A stretch of 64,000 bases of DNA. It comes from Prevotella sp. Its GTDB lineage: Bacteria; Bacteroidota; Bacteroidia; Bacteroidales; Bacteroidaceae. The translations under genes and the position numbers were made by a program. How positions within the stretch are numbered: the stretch's first letter is position 1; the number at the start of each line of letters is the position of its first letter. The notes beneath the pieces were generated by a model, which had not been told where the DNA came from, did no database searches, and saw nothing but the letters and a program-made list of their open reading frames with translations. This document shows, one piece after another, positions 34,707-44,188 of the stretch. Location of the stretch: assembly GCA_017651265.1 (NCBI GenBank), contig JAGCDO010000002.1, positions 62,001-126,000 on the forward strand, written 5' to 3'.

Positions 34707-37349
34707 ATGGAAGACTCCAAGCAGTTTAACGAAGAACAGTTGGCGGTGATCGAAGTCATGGGCGGTTACCACCTGGTGCTGGCTCCTCCGGGATGCGGTA
34801 AGACCGCAGTCTTGGCAGAGCGTATCCTGCGTGCCCATCAGCGCGGCGTCCCTTTTGCCGATATGGCTTGTCTCACCTTCACCAACCGGGCTTCGCGTGG
34901 CATGAAAGAGCGTATAGAGGCATCGGTAGGTCCTTTGGATACCAGTGAGCTGTTTGTGGGGAATGTCCATCGTTTCTGTTCGCAGTTCCTGTTTGCCAAC
35001 CAATTGGTGGCCGAAGGAACCACCATCATCGACAATGATATGTCGGTCAGCATCATTGCCGACTACATGGGAGAGGATGAACTGCATATCTTAGGCGACA
35101 ACAAGAAACGACAGCAATATGCGCAGGTGATGAACCTCCAGCATCTGATGTACCAGTGTCGCAAGCATTATCCCGGCGACCTGATGATTCACCGCGAAGT
35201 ACTCTCACCGATGGTCTTGCGTGAGCTGTGCACCGATTTCAGTCTGTCGTACTCGCAAGACTCGGTCATCGAGCTCTATGAACACATTGAGTATTACGCC
35301 AGTCTGCCGATATTCCTGAGCGCTGAGGCGCAGTCGCTTATCAGGGCTTTATATGGTGCATGGTGCTATGAAAAGTATAAACGGGAGCATAACCTGCTCG
35401 ACTTCGAAGACCTGTTGCTGACCACCTACGATGAGGTGACTGCAAAACCTCAGGGCGCTGATGAGGAAAAGCCGCTGAAGAAGTTCCACTGGATACAGGT
35501 GGACGAGGTGCAGGACCTGAATCCATTACAGTTAGCCATCATCGACCTGTTCACTGCCGAGAATGCCACGGTGGTCTATCTGGGCGATGCTCAGCAGGCC
35601 ATCTTCTCTTTCATGGGAGCGAAACTCGACACCCTGAACATGCTGCGGCAGCGTTGCGGAACCACCGGTCTGCATAATTTCTATGTCAACTACCGTTCTC
35701 CTAAGTACCTGTTGGATATCTACAACACCTATGGTGAACAGCAGTTGGGCATTGCCAAGGACCTGCTGCCCAGATCGTATGAAAAGGGTGAGGAAAAGAC
35801 CGAACCTACCGGTCAGGTGGAGTTAGTAGGCAACGACACCCTTGTGGAATCATGTCATGAGGTGGCTCAAAGGGTAAAGCATTTCTATGAGGCCAACCCC
35901 GATGAGACCATTGCGGTGGTAGTGGCCTTTAATGCAGATGCCGACGAGGTGAGTAAGATGCTCCGTGTGCCCCATTTCAAAATCTCCGGTATCGATGTCT
36001 TCAGCACACCCGATGTCCGTCTGCTGCTTTCCCATTTCAATGTGGTGATGCAGGAGAACAACTTCATTGCCTGGGCAAGGATCTTCACCGGACTGAAACT
36101 TTTCGGGAGTCATTCGGCCGCGCGCCAGTTCACGCATGAGGTGATGAACCATGCGCTGTCCCCCACGGATTTTCTGGAGTATGCTGACTCTTCCTATCTG
36201 AATGAGTTCCTGAAAGACTATGCGCAACGGGAGTTCGTGATCTTTGATACGGAGACCACCGGACTGAACGTCTTTGAAGACGATGTGGTGCAGATAGCTG
36301 CCATCAAGGTTAAGGACGGTAGGGTGGTGGATGAGCTCAACATGTTTATCGAGACCGACCGTGCTATTCCCGCCATGCTGGGCGACACCGTGAATCCTTT
36401 GGTAACAGCCTATGCCAATCATGCGCACCTCACGCACCGCGAGGCCATGGCCCGCTTTGCCGAATTTGCGGCAGGAAGCATACTCTTAGGTCATAACGTG
36501 AACTACGACTACCAGATTATGGATCACAATATGCAGCGCTATTGTCAGGGCTGCAGAATGGCACAGCTATGGCCGCATTACTACGATTCCCTCAAGCTGA
36601 TGCACCTTGTGGCTCCGCAACTGAGGAGCTACAAGCTCAAGGACCTGCTGGTAACTCTTCAGTTGGAAGGAGAGAACTCACACATGGCTAACGACGATAT
36701 CCTGGCTACGTTCAATGTGGTGAATTCGTGCTATCAACGGGGAAAGCAGCTGATTGAGGAGCAGCATTCCTTCCTTCAGCACTATGCCTCGTTGGCTGCC
36801 CGTTTTCGTCATCTCTATGGAAACCTCTACTCGCATACCCGTCAGCTGTTGTACCAACGCAGCGCTGAATCCCATCTGGTAACCGAAATGCAGTATGTCT
36901 ATGAGCAGTTGCGTGAAATCAGAAGGATAGGAGATATTCCCAAGCTGCCCTATATCCTGGATTATTTCTCTGACGATATGCTGCAAGGGGAGGAGTCGTT
37001 ATACGAACAGCTCTCAACACATCTACAGGAAATCAACACCATGAAGGAAGCTGATCTCTGCGGCAGTAAGAGTATGCGTGAACGGGTATTCGTCTCCACC
37101 GTCCATAAAGCGAAGGGCTTGGAGTTCGATAATGTGATTGTCTATGATGCGGTAAAAGGGAAGTTCCCCAGCTATTATGCCGATGAAACCGCCATTCAGG
37201 GAGAGGAGGCGCGCAAGTTCTATGTGGCCATCTCGAGGGCCAAGAAACGACTCATCGTTACCTATTCGCGCCAGTCTGTGTCGCCATGGGGAAAGGTCAT
37301 ACGACGGGAAATCACGCCTTATCTGCGTTCCATCCGTTCTTTCTTCTAA
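34707..37349 (+). CDS. UvrD-like superfamily 1 helicase with internal DnaQ-like exonuclease
   Basis: The 880-residue protein has Walker A APPGCGKTAVLAERI (residue about 26), motif Ia FTNRASRGMKERI, Walker B VDEVQDLNPLQ (about 270), motif III GDAQQAIFSFMGA and the NYRSPKYLLDIY motif. The UvrD run is then broken at about residue 510 by a DEDDh exonuclease module: VIFDTETTGLNVFEDD, GHNVNYDYQIM, and HMANDDILAT. The helicase resumes at about 790 with VSTVHKAKGLEFDNVIVYDAV and YVAISRAKKRLIV. It should unwind and trim DNA in repair or in processing of stalled forks. It is separated from the MATE gene by 17 bp and ends before a heptamer array. Confidence 0.9.
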   Translation: MEDSKQFNEEQLAVIEVMGGYHLVLAPPGCGKTAVLAERILRAHQRGVPFADMACLTFTNRASRGMKERIEASVGPLDTSELFVGNVHRFCSQFLFANQLVAEGTTIIDNDMSVSIIADYMGEDELHILGDNKKRQQYAQVMNLQHLMYQCRKHYPGDLMIHREVLSPMVLRELCTDFSLSYSQDSVIELYEHIEYYASLPIFLSAEAQSLIRALYGAWCYEKYKREHNLLDFEDLLLTTYDEVTAKPQGADEEKPLKKFHWIQVDEVQDLNPLQLAIIDLFTAENATVVYLGDAQQAIFSFMGAKLDTLNMLRQRCGTTGLHNFYVNYRSPKYLLDIYNTYGEQQLGIAKDLLPRSYEKGEEKTEPTGQVELVGNDTLVESCHEVAQRVKHFYEANPDETIAVVVAFNADADEVSKMLRVPHFKISGIDVFSTPDVRLLLSHFNVVMQENNFIAWARIFTGLKLFGSHSAARQFTHEVMNHALSPTDFLEYADSSYLNEFLKDYAQREFVIFDTETTGLNVFEDDVVQIAAIKVKDGRVVDELNMFIETDRAIPAMLGDTVNPLVTAYANHAHLTHREAMARFAEFAAGSILLGHNVNYDYQIMDHNMQRYCQGCRMAQLWPHYYDSLKLMHLVAPQLRSYKLKDLLVTLQLEGENSHMANDDILATFNVVNSCYQRGKQLIEEQHSFLQHYASLAARFRHLYGNLYSHTRQLLYQRSAESHLVTEMQYVYEQLREIRRIGDIPKLPYILDYFSDDMLQGEESLYEQLSTHLQEINTMKEADLCGSKSMRERVFVSTVHKAKGLEFDNVIVYDAVKGKFPSYYADETAIQGEEARKFYVAISRAKKRLIVTYSRQSVSPWGKVIRREITPYLRSIRSFF

Positions 37350-37364
37350 ATCATAGTGCTATTC

Positions 37365-37392
37365 TCTTGCCTCTTGCCTCTTGCTTCTTGCC
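37365..37392 (+). repeat. Heptamer array (TCTTGCC x4)
   Basis: TCTTGCC, TCTTGCC, TCTTGCT, TCTTGCC between the convergent helicase and ADP-ribosylglycohydrolase genes. Confidence 0.85.
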
Positions 37393-37399
37393 TCCTTTA

Positions 37400-38188
37400 T
37401 TATATTCTCTCCCCGATGCGATCGTAGAACTGCGTGATGATGTCTAACATCTCGCTGGGCAGATATTCAAAGGCCTTCTCAATCAGTACTTCGGGCACCT
37501 CGTAGAAAGCCTCGGCCAAGGCACCCGTGATGTTCGCCTTCGTGTCGGTGTCACCATCGGCCAGCACGGCAATGCGTATGGCATCCTCAAAGTTCTGACT
37601 CTCTAGGAAACAGCGTATCGCCATCGGAACCGTTTCCATGCAGGTAACATCAAAGTGATTCTCACTACCTATCTTATAGATGTCGCGCAACGGAAGAATC
37701 TCGTATCCCCATTTTTTCTCCACCTTGCGCTCCACCTCGTCCTTGGTAATCCTGCACGTACGCAGCCAGTAGCAAAGGGTGGCAATACACTCCGCTCCCT
37801 TGATACCTTCGGGGTGGTTATGCGAAGGCATGGCTGTAAGACGAGCCTGTTCCTTCACATCTTCGTAATCATCATAGAGCCAGGCCACCGGACTGACGCG
37901 CATAGCCGATCCGTTACCGAACGAATTGTAGGGCTGCGGGTCATCGCTGTTAATCCATTGATAGAACTTCCCCCCATAGCTGCCCATGGGATGAGGATAG
38001 CGGCGGCACCACTCCAAGAGGGCGTCGCGGTAGCTCTTTCCGTTCATAATGGCATCCGCAATGGCAATTGTACAAATGGTATCGTCTGTATAACTGCATT
38101 CAGGTGTAAATAGCTTGAATCCGGGCTTGGGAGGCTCAGAGAATTCAAAACGCGACCCAACGATATCTCCGATGATTGCTCCTAACAT
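37400..38188 (-). CDS. ADP-ribosylglycohydrolase family protein
   Basis: This 262-residue protein of the DraG/ARH fold removes ADP-ribose from modified molecules. Metal-binding motifs are present: GAIIGDIVGSRFEF at the N-terminus, SYTDDT (about 32) and DGDTDTKANITGALAEAFY (about 212). The usual GGDTDT is ADGDTDT here, a mild change. It is a single-domain cytoplasmic enzyme. It could be housekeeping or act on ADP-ribosylated nucleic acid or protein; the sequence does not decide. It is convergent with the helicase gene and directly downstream of tRNA-Arg. Confidence 0.88.
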   Translation of the reverse strand: MLGAIIGDIVGSRFEFSEPPKPGFKLFTPECSYTDDTICTIAIADAIMNGKSYRDALLEWCRRYPHPMGSYGGKFYQWINSDDPQPYNSFGNGSAMRVSPVAWLYDDYEDVKEQARLTAMPSHNHPEGIKGAECIATLCYWLRTCRITKDEVERKVEKKWGYEILPLRDIYKIGSENHFDVTCMETVPMAIRCFLESQNFEDAIRIAVLADGDTDTKANITGALAEAFYEVPEVLIEKAFEYLPSEMLDIITQFYDRIGERI

Positions 38189-38211
38189 AATAATAGGTAT
38201 TTAGTAGTTTG

Positions 38212-38283
38212 TGGTCCAACCGGGAATCGAACCCGGATCTAATCTTTAGGAGAGACTTGTTCTATCCATTGAACTATTAGACC
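38212..38283 (-). tRNA. tRNA-Arg (anticodon CCT)
   Basis: On the minus strand: acceptor GGTCTAA/TTGGACC, anticodon loop CTCCTAA (CCT), T-arm CGGGTTCGATTCCCG. CCA is not encoded. Confidence 0.94.
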
Positions 38284-38295
38284 AAAAAGATAGTG

Positions 38296-38387
38296 CAAAG
38301 GTAGTGCAAACCGAGCGAAAAACCAAGAAAAAGCTTGTTTTTCTTTGTTTTTCCGAGTGCAGCCTACCTTCGACGAAGTCAAAGGTA
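38296..38387 (-). repeat. Palindromic promoter-carrying repeat (copy C), with the tRNA-Arg -7 box
   Basis: Read on the minus strand: hairpin TACCTTTGACTTCGTCGAAG, then GCTGCACTCGGAAAAAC, the palindrome AAAAACAAGCTTTTTC, TTTTTCGCTCG and finally TACCTTTG at 38303-38296, 12 bp before tRNA-Arg. The order of parts is the same as in copies A, B and D. Confidence 0.85.
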
Positions 38388-38522
38388 CGAAAATTAGGAA
38401 AAGATGCCACTGAAAGAAGAAAAAAAAACTGTTTTCGATAACAATTGAGAAAAAATTCACGACTTAACATTTTATCTACTAAAAGAAAACATTTAACTAC
38501 CCCCCTATTACAAAAAAGTCCA

Positions 38523-38530
38523 TACCTTTG
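38523..38530 (+). promoter_or_regulatory. -7 box upstream of the candidate sRNA
   Basis: TACCTTTG on the plus strand; no clear -33 element. Confidence 0.5.
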
Positions 38531-38536
38531 CACACG

Positions 38537-38685
38537 AAACACATAACTACGTTACAATATATATTCGTCATCTTCAGGTGATCTGAATGAATGACAAAGT
38601 CGTTAAAGTTTTGCAGGTTGAACATCAAACTCAAGTTTAGGGAAAAGCTACAGGCTGCACATCCATGTGCAGCCTGATTTGTTTT
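38537..38685 (+). ncRNA. Candidate small RNA (about 150 nt)
   Basis: The unit has a promoter box at its start and an 11-bp perfect terminator-like stem at its end (AGGCTGCACAT/ATGTGCAGCCT at 38652-38675, then GATTTGTTTT). Within it is a 17-codon frame (38588-38641, MNDKVVKVLQVEHQTQV) without a ribosome-binding site. A separate strong promoter for the next gene follows, so this is not simply that gene's leader. It could be a trans-acting sRNA or a tiny mRNA. Confidence 0.45.
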
Positions 38686-38725
38686 CAGGAAATCAAGTCC
38701 CAACTTCAACAATTCCATTGAATCG

Positions 38726-38757
38726 TTTGCTGCTTTCACGAAAAACCACTAATTTTG
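38726..38757 (+). promoter_or_regulatory. Promoter for the secreted nuclease
   Basis: TTTG at 38726-38729, a 20-bp spacer and TAATTTTG at 38750-38757; the ATG is 25 bp downstream. Confidence 0.8.
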
Positions 38758-38782
38758 TAGGCAAATTACAAACCTTTTGCAC

Positions 38783-40357
38783 ATGAAACGAATACTTTTA
38801 CTTCCGTGCCTCTTGATCATGGCTGCTGTGACGTGGGCACAGGGTCCGTATAATTCACGCGATTATTATCAGGCTGCCGATGGAAAGAAAGGGGCGGCAC
38901 TGAAGACCGCGCTGTGTGGTATCATCTATAACAGAACGGAAAGATCGTATGATCAACTATGGACTGATTTTAGAAAAACAGACAAGCGCGATGATGGGAA
39001 AGTGTGGGATATGTATTCAGGTATTTCAAACTATATCTTTGGAACCCATCAGGCCGGTAATTATTCAGGCGAAGGAGAAGAAAATGGAGGCTTATATAAT
39101 CGTGAACACTCGTTTCCTAAGAGTTGGTTTGGGGCAAGTCAAACCGTGAAGCCTCCTATGTACACAGATTTGTTTCACCTTTATCCCACTGACGGTTATG
39201 TAAACGGCATGCGCAGTAATTATCCTTTTGGAGAGACGAAAGGAGAATCATACAAATCCGCTAACGGTTTTAGCAAGTTAGGTTCTTGTACTTACCCTGG
39301 TTATACGGGAAAGGTTTTTGAACCTAATGATATCTACAAAGGCGACTTTGCGCGTACCTATTTTTATATGGTAACGTGTTATGAGGAAAAACTGCCCGAT
39401 TGGTACGCTAACTATTCTGAATCAAAACCAACTCTTGATGGCAACACTTATCCTGGTTTTCAAACATGGCAGTTGAATATGTTGATGACTTGGGCTGCAA
39501 ACGATCAGGTAAGCGATAAGGAATACAACCGTAACATTGCGGTGTATGATATTCAGAAAAACCGTAATCCGTTTATCGACTATCAAGGACTGGAGCAATA
39601 TATCTGGGGTAGCATGAAGGATGAACCTTTCAGCTACGATAACTACAAGGTGCCCGAGAACTATACGGTGTATATACCAGGCGATGGTCCAGGTCCTGAT
39701 GATCCTCCCGGCCCTTTAGGCGATGGGAATGTATATAAGCGTGTAAATTCGATTGAAGATTTGGAAGTTGGTGCGGGCTATATCATCGTGTGTGAGTCGA
39801 AGAATATGGCCATGGCCGAACAGAATAGCACTAACAGCTTCCGCACTCATGTCAGTCTCACCACCACAAATGGTGCTGTGACAACAGAGGTGAACAAAAG
39901 CGGCAAACCTTATGAGCTGACATTAGGCACATACAATGGTAAATATACCCTCTATGATGCTACGGATGAGGTTTATCTCTCCCAAACATCGAAGAACAAT
40001 ATTAACGCTGCAGATAAACCTTCGGCTAATGGAGCCTTATGGACAATTTCTTTCAACGGCAATAACGCAGTTATCACAAGCTCTTACAGTACCGGTTACA
40101 CGATCCAGTATAATAGTAACAAGGGTCAAGAACGATTCGCTGGTTACTCATCGAGTCAGAACCCTGTCCAACTCTACAAGCGCCAGCCTGTAAGCACCGG
40201 CATAACAACAGAGGCAGCCTTCCCCATTGACAAGGCGAAGCCCAACACCATCATCTACGACCTACAGGGCCGCAAGGTGGGTACAACAGTAAATGGAACA
40301 CCCCACCTGAAGAAGGGTGTTTACATTATGAGTGGAAGAAAGGTTATTGCTAAATAG
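38783..40357 (+). CDS. Secreted endonuclease I family protein
   Basis: This 524-residue protein has a signal peptide (MKRILLLPCLLIMAAVTWAQ). The catalytic domain at about 20-275 has the endonuclease I signature GGLYNREHSFPKSWFG with its His and the MYTDLFHLYPTDGYVNGMRSNYPFG stretch. A Pro/Gly/Asp linker (PGDGPGPDDPPGPLGD) leads to a beta-rich domain at about 315-475, shared with the protein at 23760. The tail IIYDLQGRKV ... KKGVYIMSGRKVIAK is the export-type C-terminus. It likely degrades extracellular DNA or RNA for nutrition or biofilm turnover. I use ATG 38783; the frame has a TTG two codons earlier. It converges with metG, 2 bp between stops. Confidence 0.92.
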   Translation: MKRILLLPCLLIMAAVTWAQGPYNSRDYYQAADGKKGAALKTALCGIIYNRTERSYDQLWTDFRKTDKRDDGKVWDMYSGISNYIFGTHQAGNYSGEGEENGGLYNREHSFPKSWFGASQTVKPPMYTDLFHLYPTDGYVNGMRSNYPFGETKGESYKSANGFSKLGSCTYPGYTGKVFEPNDIYKGDFARTYFYMVTCYEEKLPDWYANYSESKPTLDGNTYPGFQTWQLNMLMTWAANDQVSDKEYNRNIAVYDIQKNRNPFIDYQGLEQYIWGSMKDEPFSYDNYKVPENYTVYIPGDGPGPDDPPGPLGDGNVYKRVNSIEDLEVGAGYIIVCESKNMAMAEQNSTNSFRTHVSLTTTNGAVTTEVNKSGKPYELTLGTYNGKYTLYDATDEVYLSQTSKNNINAADKPSANGALWTISFNGNNAVITSSYSTGYTIQYNSNKGQERFAGYSSSQNPVQLYKRQPVSTGITTEAAFPIDKAKPNTIIYDLQGRKVGTTVNGTPHLKKGVYIMSGRKVIAK

Positions 40358-40359
40358 GA

Positions 40360-42429
40360 TTATCCTACTTGACTACCTGGTTTCACATCCTTGGTCGTGG
40401 TAACCACGCTGAGGCTCTCGTCGGCATCCACGGCAGAGAGAATCATACCCTGACTCTCGATGCCCATCATCTTGCGCGGCTCAAAGTTAGCCACGAAGAG
40501 GATGCGCTTGCCGATCAGCTCCTCGGGATTCTCATAGAAGGCAGCAATACCTGAGCAGATGGTGCGGTCGGTACCAGAGCCATCGTCGATGGTGAACTGC
40601 AACAGCTTCTTCGACTTCTTCACCTTCTGACAGTCCTTCACCAAGCCCACACGGATGTCGAGCTTCTCGAACGTTTCGAAGTCCACATTCTCCTTGATAG
40701 GAGCAGCCTTGTAGGCAGCAGCCTCATTAGCCTTCTTGGTAGCCTCTAACTTATCCAGCTGCTTCTGGATCGTCTCGTCCTCAATCTTCTCGAAGAGCAG
40801 AGAGGGCTCGCCTAACTGATGACCATCCTTCAGCAGATCAGTGCTTCCCAACTGTTCCCATTCAAATGAATCGATATTCAACATCTTGCGCAGCTTCTTA
40901 CTGCTGAACGGCAGGAATGGCTCAAAGGCAATGGCCAGGTTGGCAGTCAGCTGCAAGCAGATATTCAGGATGGTCTCGCAACGCTTCGGATCAGTCTTCC
41001 ATACCTTCCACGGCTCGCACTCGGTGATATAACGGTTACCGATACGTGCCAGGTTCATGGCCTCGAACTGCGCATCGCGGAACTTGAACTGCTCCAGCAG
41101 CGCCTCCACCTTCTCCTTCACATCCTTGAACTCCTCCAATGCCTGCTTGTCCACATCGAGCAGTTCACCGCAGGCAGGCACCACACCATTCCAGTATTTC
41201 TTGGTCAGCTGCAGCGCACGGTTCACGAAGTTACCATACACAGCCACCAGTTCGTTGTTATTGCGGTCCTGGAAATCCTTCCAAGTAAAGTTATTGTCCT
41301 TGGTCTCCGGTGCATTGGCGGTCAGCACATAGCGCAGCACATCCTGCTTGCCCGGCATGTCCACCAGATACTCATGCAGCCACACAGCCCAGTTCCTTGA
41401 GGTAGAGATCTTGTCATTCTCAAGGTTCAGGAACTCGTTGGCCGGCACATTATCAGGCATGATATACTTACCATGAGCACGCATCATCACAGGGAAGATG
41501 ATGCAGTGGAACACGATATTGTCCTTACCGATGAAGTGCACCAGTCTTGTGTCCTCATCCTGCCACCATTTCTCCCAGCTGCCCCATTTCTCGGGCTCAC
41601 GGTCGCACAGCTCCTTGGTGTTCGACACATAGCCGATAGGCGCATCGAACCACACATAGAGCACCTTACCGTCGGCACCCTCCACAGGAACAGGGATTCC
41701 CCAGTCAAGGTCGCGTGTCATGGCACGGGGCTGCAGATCCATGTCGAGCCAGCTCTTGCACTGACCATACACATTCGGTCGCCACTCCTTATGCTCCTCG
41801 AGAATCCACTGCTTCAGCCACTCCTGATACTCGTTCAGGGGCAGATACCAGTTCTTTGTCTCCTTCAGCACGGGGGTAGAGCCCGAGATGGTCGATTTCG
41901 GATTGATGAGCTCGGTAGGAGAGAGGTCACGACCGCATTTCTCGCACTGGTCGCCATAGGCGCCCTCTTTATGACAGTGCGGGCACTCGCCCGTCACGTA
42001 GCGGTCGGCCAGGAACTGCTTTGCCTCCTCGTCGTAGAGCTGGGTAGTAGTCTCCTCCGTCAGTTTCCCCTCATCATAGAGTTTACGGAACCATTCGGCG
42101 GCAAACTTATGATGTGTCTCCGATGTTGTCCTGCTGTATATATCGAACGAGATGCCGAACTCCTCGAAGCTCTTCTTGATCATCTCATGGTAGCGATCCA
42201 CCACATCCTGCGGGGTGATCCCCTCCTTACGGGCACGGATGGTAATGGGCACACCATGTTCATCCGAACCACCGATAAACAGCACCTCGCGCTTCTTCAG
42301 TCGTAAGTAGCGCACATAGATGTCTGCAGGTACATATACACCGGCCAGGTGACCGATATGAACACCACCATTGGCATAAGGCAGTGCCGACGTCACCGTC
42401 GTTCTCTTGAATCTCTTGTTCTGTTCCAT
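40360..42429 (-). CDS. metG: Methionine--tRNA ligase
   Basis: This 689-residue class I synthetase (EC 6.1.1.10) has the HIGH motif in [13 protein letters not shown], the zinc knuckle [21 protein letters not shown], and a KMSKS-equivalent KISTSR at about 345. The C-terminal tRNA-binding (Trbp111-like) domain at about 580-689 has [27 protein letters not shown]. All parts are normal for long bacterial MetRS. Its promoter is the -7 box at 42448-42455, part of a palindromic repeat. Confidence 0.97.
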   Translation of the reverse strand: MEQNKRFKRTTVTSALPYANGGVHIGHLAGVYVPADIYVRYLRLKKREVLFIGGSDEHGVPITIRARKEGITPQDVVDRYHEMIKKSFEEFGISFDIYSRTTSETHHKFAAEWFRKLYDEGKLTEETTTQLYDEEAKQFLADRYVTGECPHCHKEGAYGDQCEKCGRDLSPTELINPKSTISGSTPVLKETKNWYLPLNEYQEWLKQWILEEHKEWRPNVYGQCKSWLDMDLQPRAMTRDLDWGIPVPVEGADGKVLYVWFDAPIGYVSNTKELCDREPEKWGSWEKWWQDEDTRLVHFIGKDNIVFHCIIFPVMMRAHGKYIMPDNVPANEFLNLENDKISTSRNWAVWLHEYLVDMPGKQDVLRYVLTANAPETKDNNFTWKDFQDRNNNELVAVYGNFVNRALQLTKKYWNGVVPACGELLDVDKQALEEFKDVKEKVEALLEQFKFRDAQFEAMNLARIGNRYITECEPWKVWKTDPKRCETILNICLQLTANLAIAFEPFLPFSSKKLRKMLNIDSFEWEQLGSTDLLKDGHQLGEPSLLFEKIEDETIQKQLDKLEATKKANEAAAYKAAPIKENVDFETFEKLDIRVGLVKDCQKVKKSKKLLQFTIDDGSGTDRTICSGIAAFYENPEELIGKRILFVANFEPRKMMGIESQGMILSAVDADESLSVVTTTKDVKPGSQVG

Positions 42430-42447
42430 TTTTACCTAATTTGGGTG

Positions 42448-42563
42448 CAAAGGTACGAAAATTCTGAGTAAGAGAGAAGGAAAGTTCACTTTTCTTTATA
42501 TTTCCGAGTGCATTATACCTTCGGCGGAGCCAAAGGTAGTAAAAAACGAGAGAAAAGCTTGTC
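42448..42563 (-). repeat. Palindromic promoter-carrying repeat (copy D), with the metG -7 box
   Basis: On the minus strand: CAAGCTTTTCTCTCG, hairpin TACCTTTGGCTCCGCCGAAG (42538-42516), TGCACTCGGAAATATAAAG, a palindromic AT-rich middle, then TACCTTTG at 42455-42448, 18 bp before metG. It begins right after the comM stop codon. Confidence 0.82.
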
Positions 42564-44135
42564 TTACGCTAAGATGCCACGTTCTGCCCAATCACCCCTA
42601 TCCAGACTGCGATACCCGATTGCTTCGCCGATATGAATACTCTGTACCTTCTCCGAGCCGTCAAGGTCAGCAATGGTACGGGCCACCTTCAGAATGCGAC
42701 TGTAGGCACGTGCACTGAGTTTAAGTCGTTCCATGGCCATGCGGAGCATGTTTAGGCTTTCCGCGTCGGGTTCCGCATATTCGTGGAGCATGCGTTCGGT
42801 CATCTGAGCATTGCAGTGGATGCGCCCTTCGCCTTTCCCGGCGGGAAGTGCACTGAAGCGGGCCTCTTGTATCTGTCGGGCCTTGATCACCCGTTCGCGA
42901 ATCTTCTCACTGGGCTCTCCTGGTTCCATCTGAGAGAGCTCAGCAAAGGGAACTGCCTGGATTTCACACTGGATATCTATACGATCGAGTAAAGGTCCTG
43001 ATATCTTATTCATGTAACGTTGTATCTGTCCTGGGGTGCAGACACAATTGTGAGTGACGTCTCCGTAGTATCCACAAGGGCATGGATTCATCGATGCGAC
43101 GAGCATGAAGGAACAAGGATACTCCACATTGTATTTGGCACGACAAATGGTAATCTTTCGGTCTTCCAAAGGCTGGCGAAGAACTTCAAGCACGGCTCTA
43201 CTCAGCTCAGGAATCTCATCTAGGAAGAGCACCCCATTGTGGGCCAAGGAGATTTCACCGGGTTGGGGATTATTACCGCCTCCACAGAGTGCCGCTTGCG
43301 AGATGGTGTGATGCGGGGAGCGAAACGGACGTTGGGAGATGAGACTCATGCCATGTCCTAACTTTCCTGCTACGCTATGGATCTGTGTTGTCTCAAGACT
43401 CTCTGCCAATGATAGCGGAGGAAGAATACTTGGCAGTCGCTTGGCCATCATGGATTTTCCACTACCAGGAGGCCCCACCATGATCAGGTTATGTCCGCCA
43501 GCAGCCGCTACCTCCATGGCACGTTTCACATTCTCCTGTCCGCGAACATCGGCAAAATCCAGATCAAAGTGACACTGCTGCTGAAAGAACTCCTTCCGTG
43601 TGTCGATAACCGTAGGTTCATAATACTTTGAGCCATTGAAGAATTGGATGACGTCCATCAAACTCTCCATGCCATACACGGAGATGTTGTTCACCACTGC
43701 GGCTTCACGGATATTCTGCATAGGCACGATTAATCCCTTGAAATGTTCAGCACGAGCTCGAATCGCAACGGGCAGGGCACCCCTAATGGGCTGTAGTTTA
43801 CCGTCGAGTCCCAACTCTCCGACCACCATGTATTCATGGAGATGACCGCGTTCCACCTTGTTGTTGGCAGCAAGAATAGCGATGGCTAAGGGAAGATCGT
43901 AGGCACTGCCCTCCTTCCGTAGGTCGGCAGGTGCCATATTCACAGTGATATCAGCTACAGGGAATTTGTATCCGATGTTCTGACAGGCAGCTGCAATACG
44001 GTCGCGACTCTCTTTGACTGCACTATCAGGCAGTCCTGTCAGGTGATACAGCACTCCTCTCGTCATGCTCACTTCGATGGTTACGGTGGTAACATCCAAG
44101 CCGTTTACGGCTGCACAGAAAGTTTTAACTAACAT
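42564..44135 (-). CDS. comM: ComM/YifB family Mg-chelatase-like AAA+ ATPase
   Basis: This 523-residue protein has an N-terminal Lon-protease-like fold (GLPDSAVKESRDRIAAACQNIGY; ADLRKEGSAYDLPLAIAIL), then the AAA+ core with Walker A GPPGSGKSMMAKRLPSI, Walker B GVLFLDEIPELSR and sensor region ASMNPCPCGYYGD with cysteines (HNCVCTP). A C-terminal Mg-chelatase domain follows. ComM is a hexameric helicase that promotes branch migration during natural transformation. The neighbourhood also holds comF (51.7 kb), though not in the same operon. Confidence 0.93.
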   Translation of the reverse strand: MLVKTFCAAVNGLDVTTVTIEVSMTRGVLYHLTGLPDSAVKESRDRIAAACQNIGYKFPVADITVNMAPADLRKEGSAYDLPLAIAILAANNKVERGHLHEYMVVGELGLDGKLQPIRGALPVAIRARAEHFKGLIVPMQNIREAAVVNNISVYGMESLMDVIQFFNGSKYYEPTVIDTRKEFFQQQCHFDLDFADVRGQENVKRAMEVAAAGGHNLIMVGPPGSGKSMMAKRLPSILPPLSLAESLETTQIHSVAGKLGHGMSLISQRPFRSPHHTISQAALCGGGNNPQPGEISLAHNGVLFLDEIPELSRAVLEVLRQPLEDRKITICRAKYNVEYPCSFMLVASMNPCPCGYYGDVTHNCVCTPGQIQRYMNKISGPLLDRIDIQCEIQAVPFAELSQMEPGEPSEKIRERVIKARQIQEARFSALPAGKGEGRIHCNAQMTERMLHEYAEPDAESLNMLRMAMERLKLSARAYSRILKVARTIADLDGSEKVQSIHIGEAIGYRSLDRGDWAERGILA

Positions 44136-44188
44136 ATTAGATTTATGATTAATGAATAGATTTCGGAGAGACTGAAGAAGAGGGGAGG

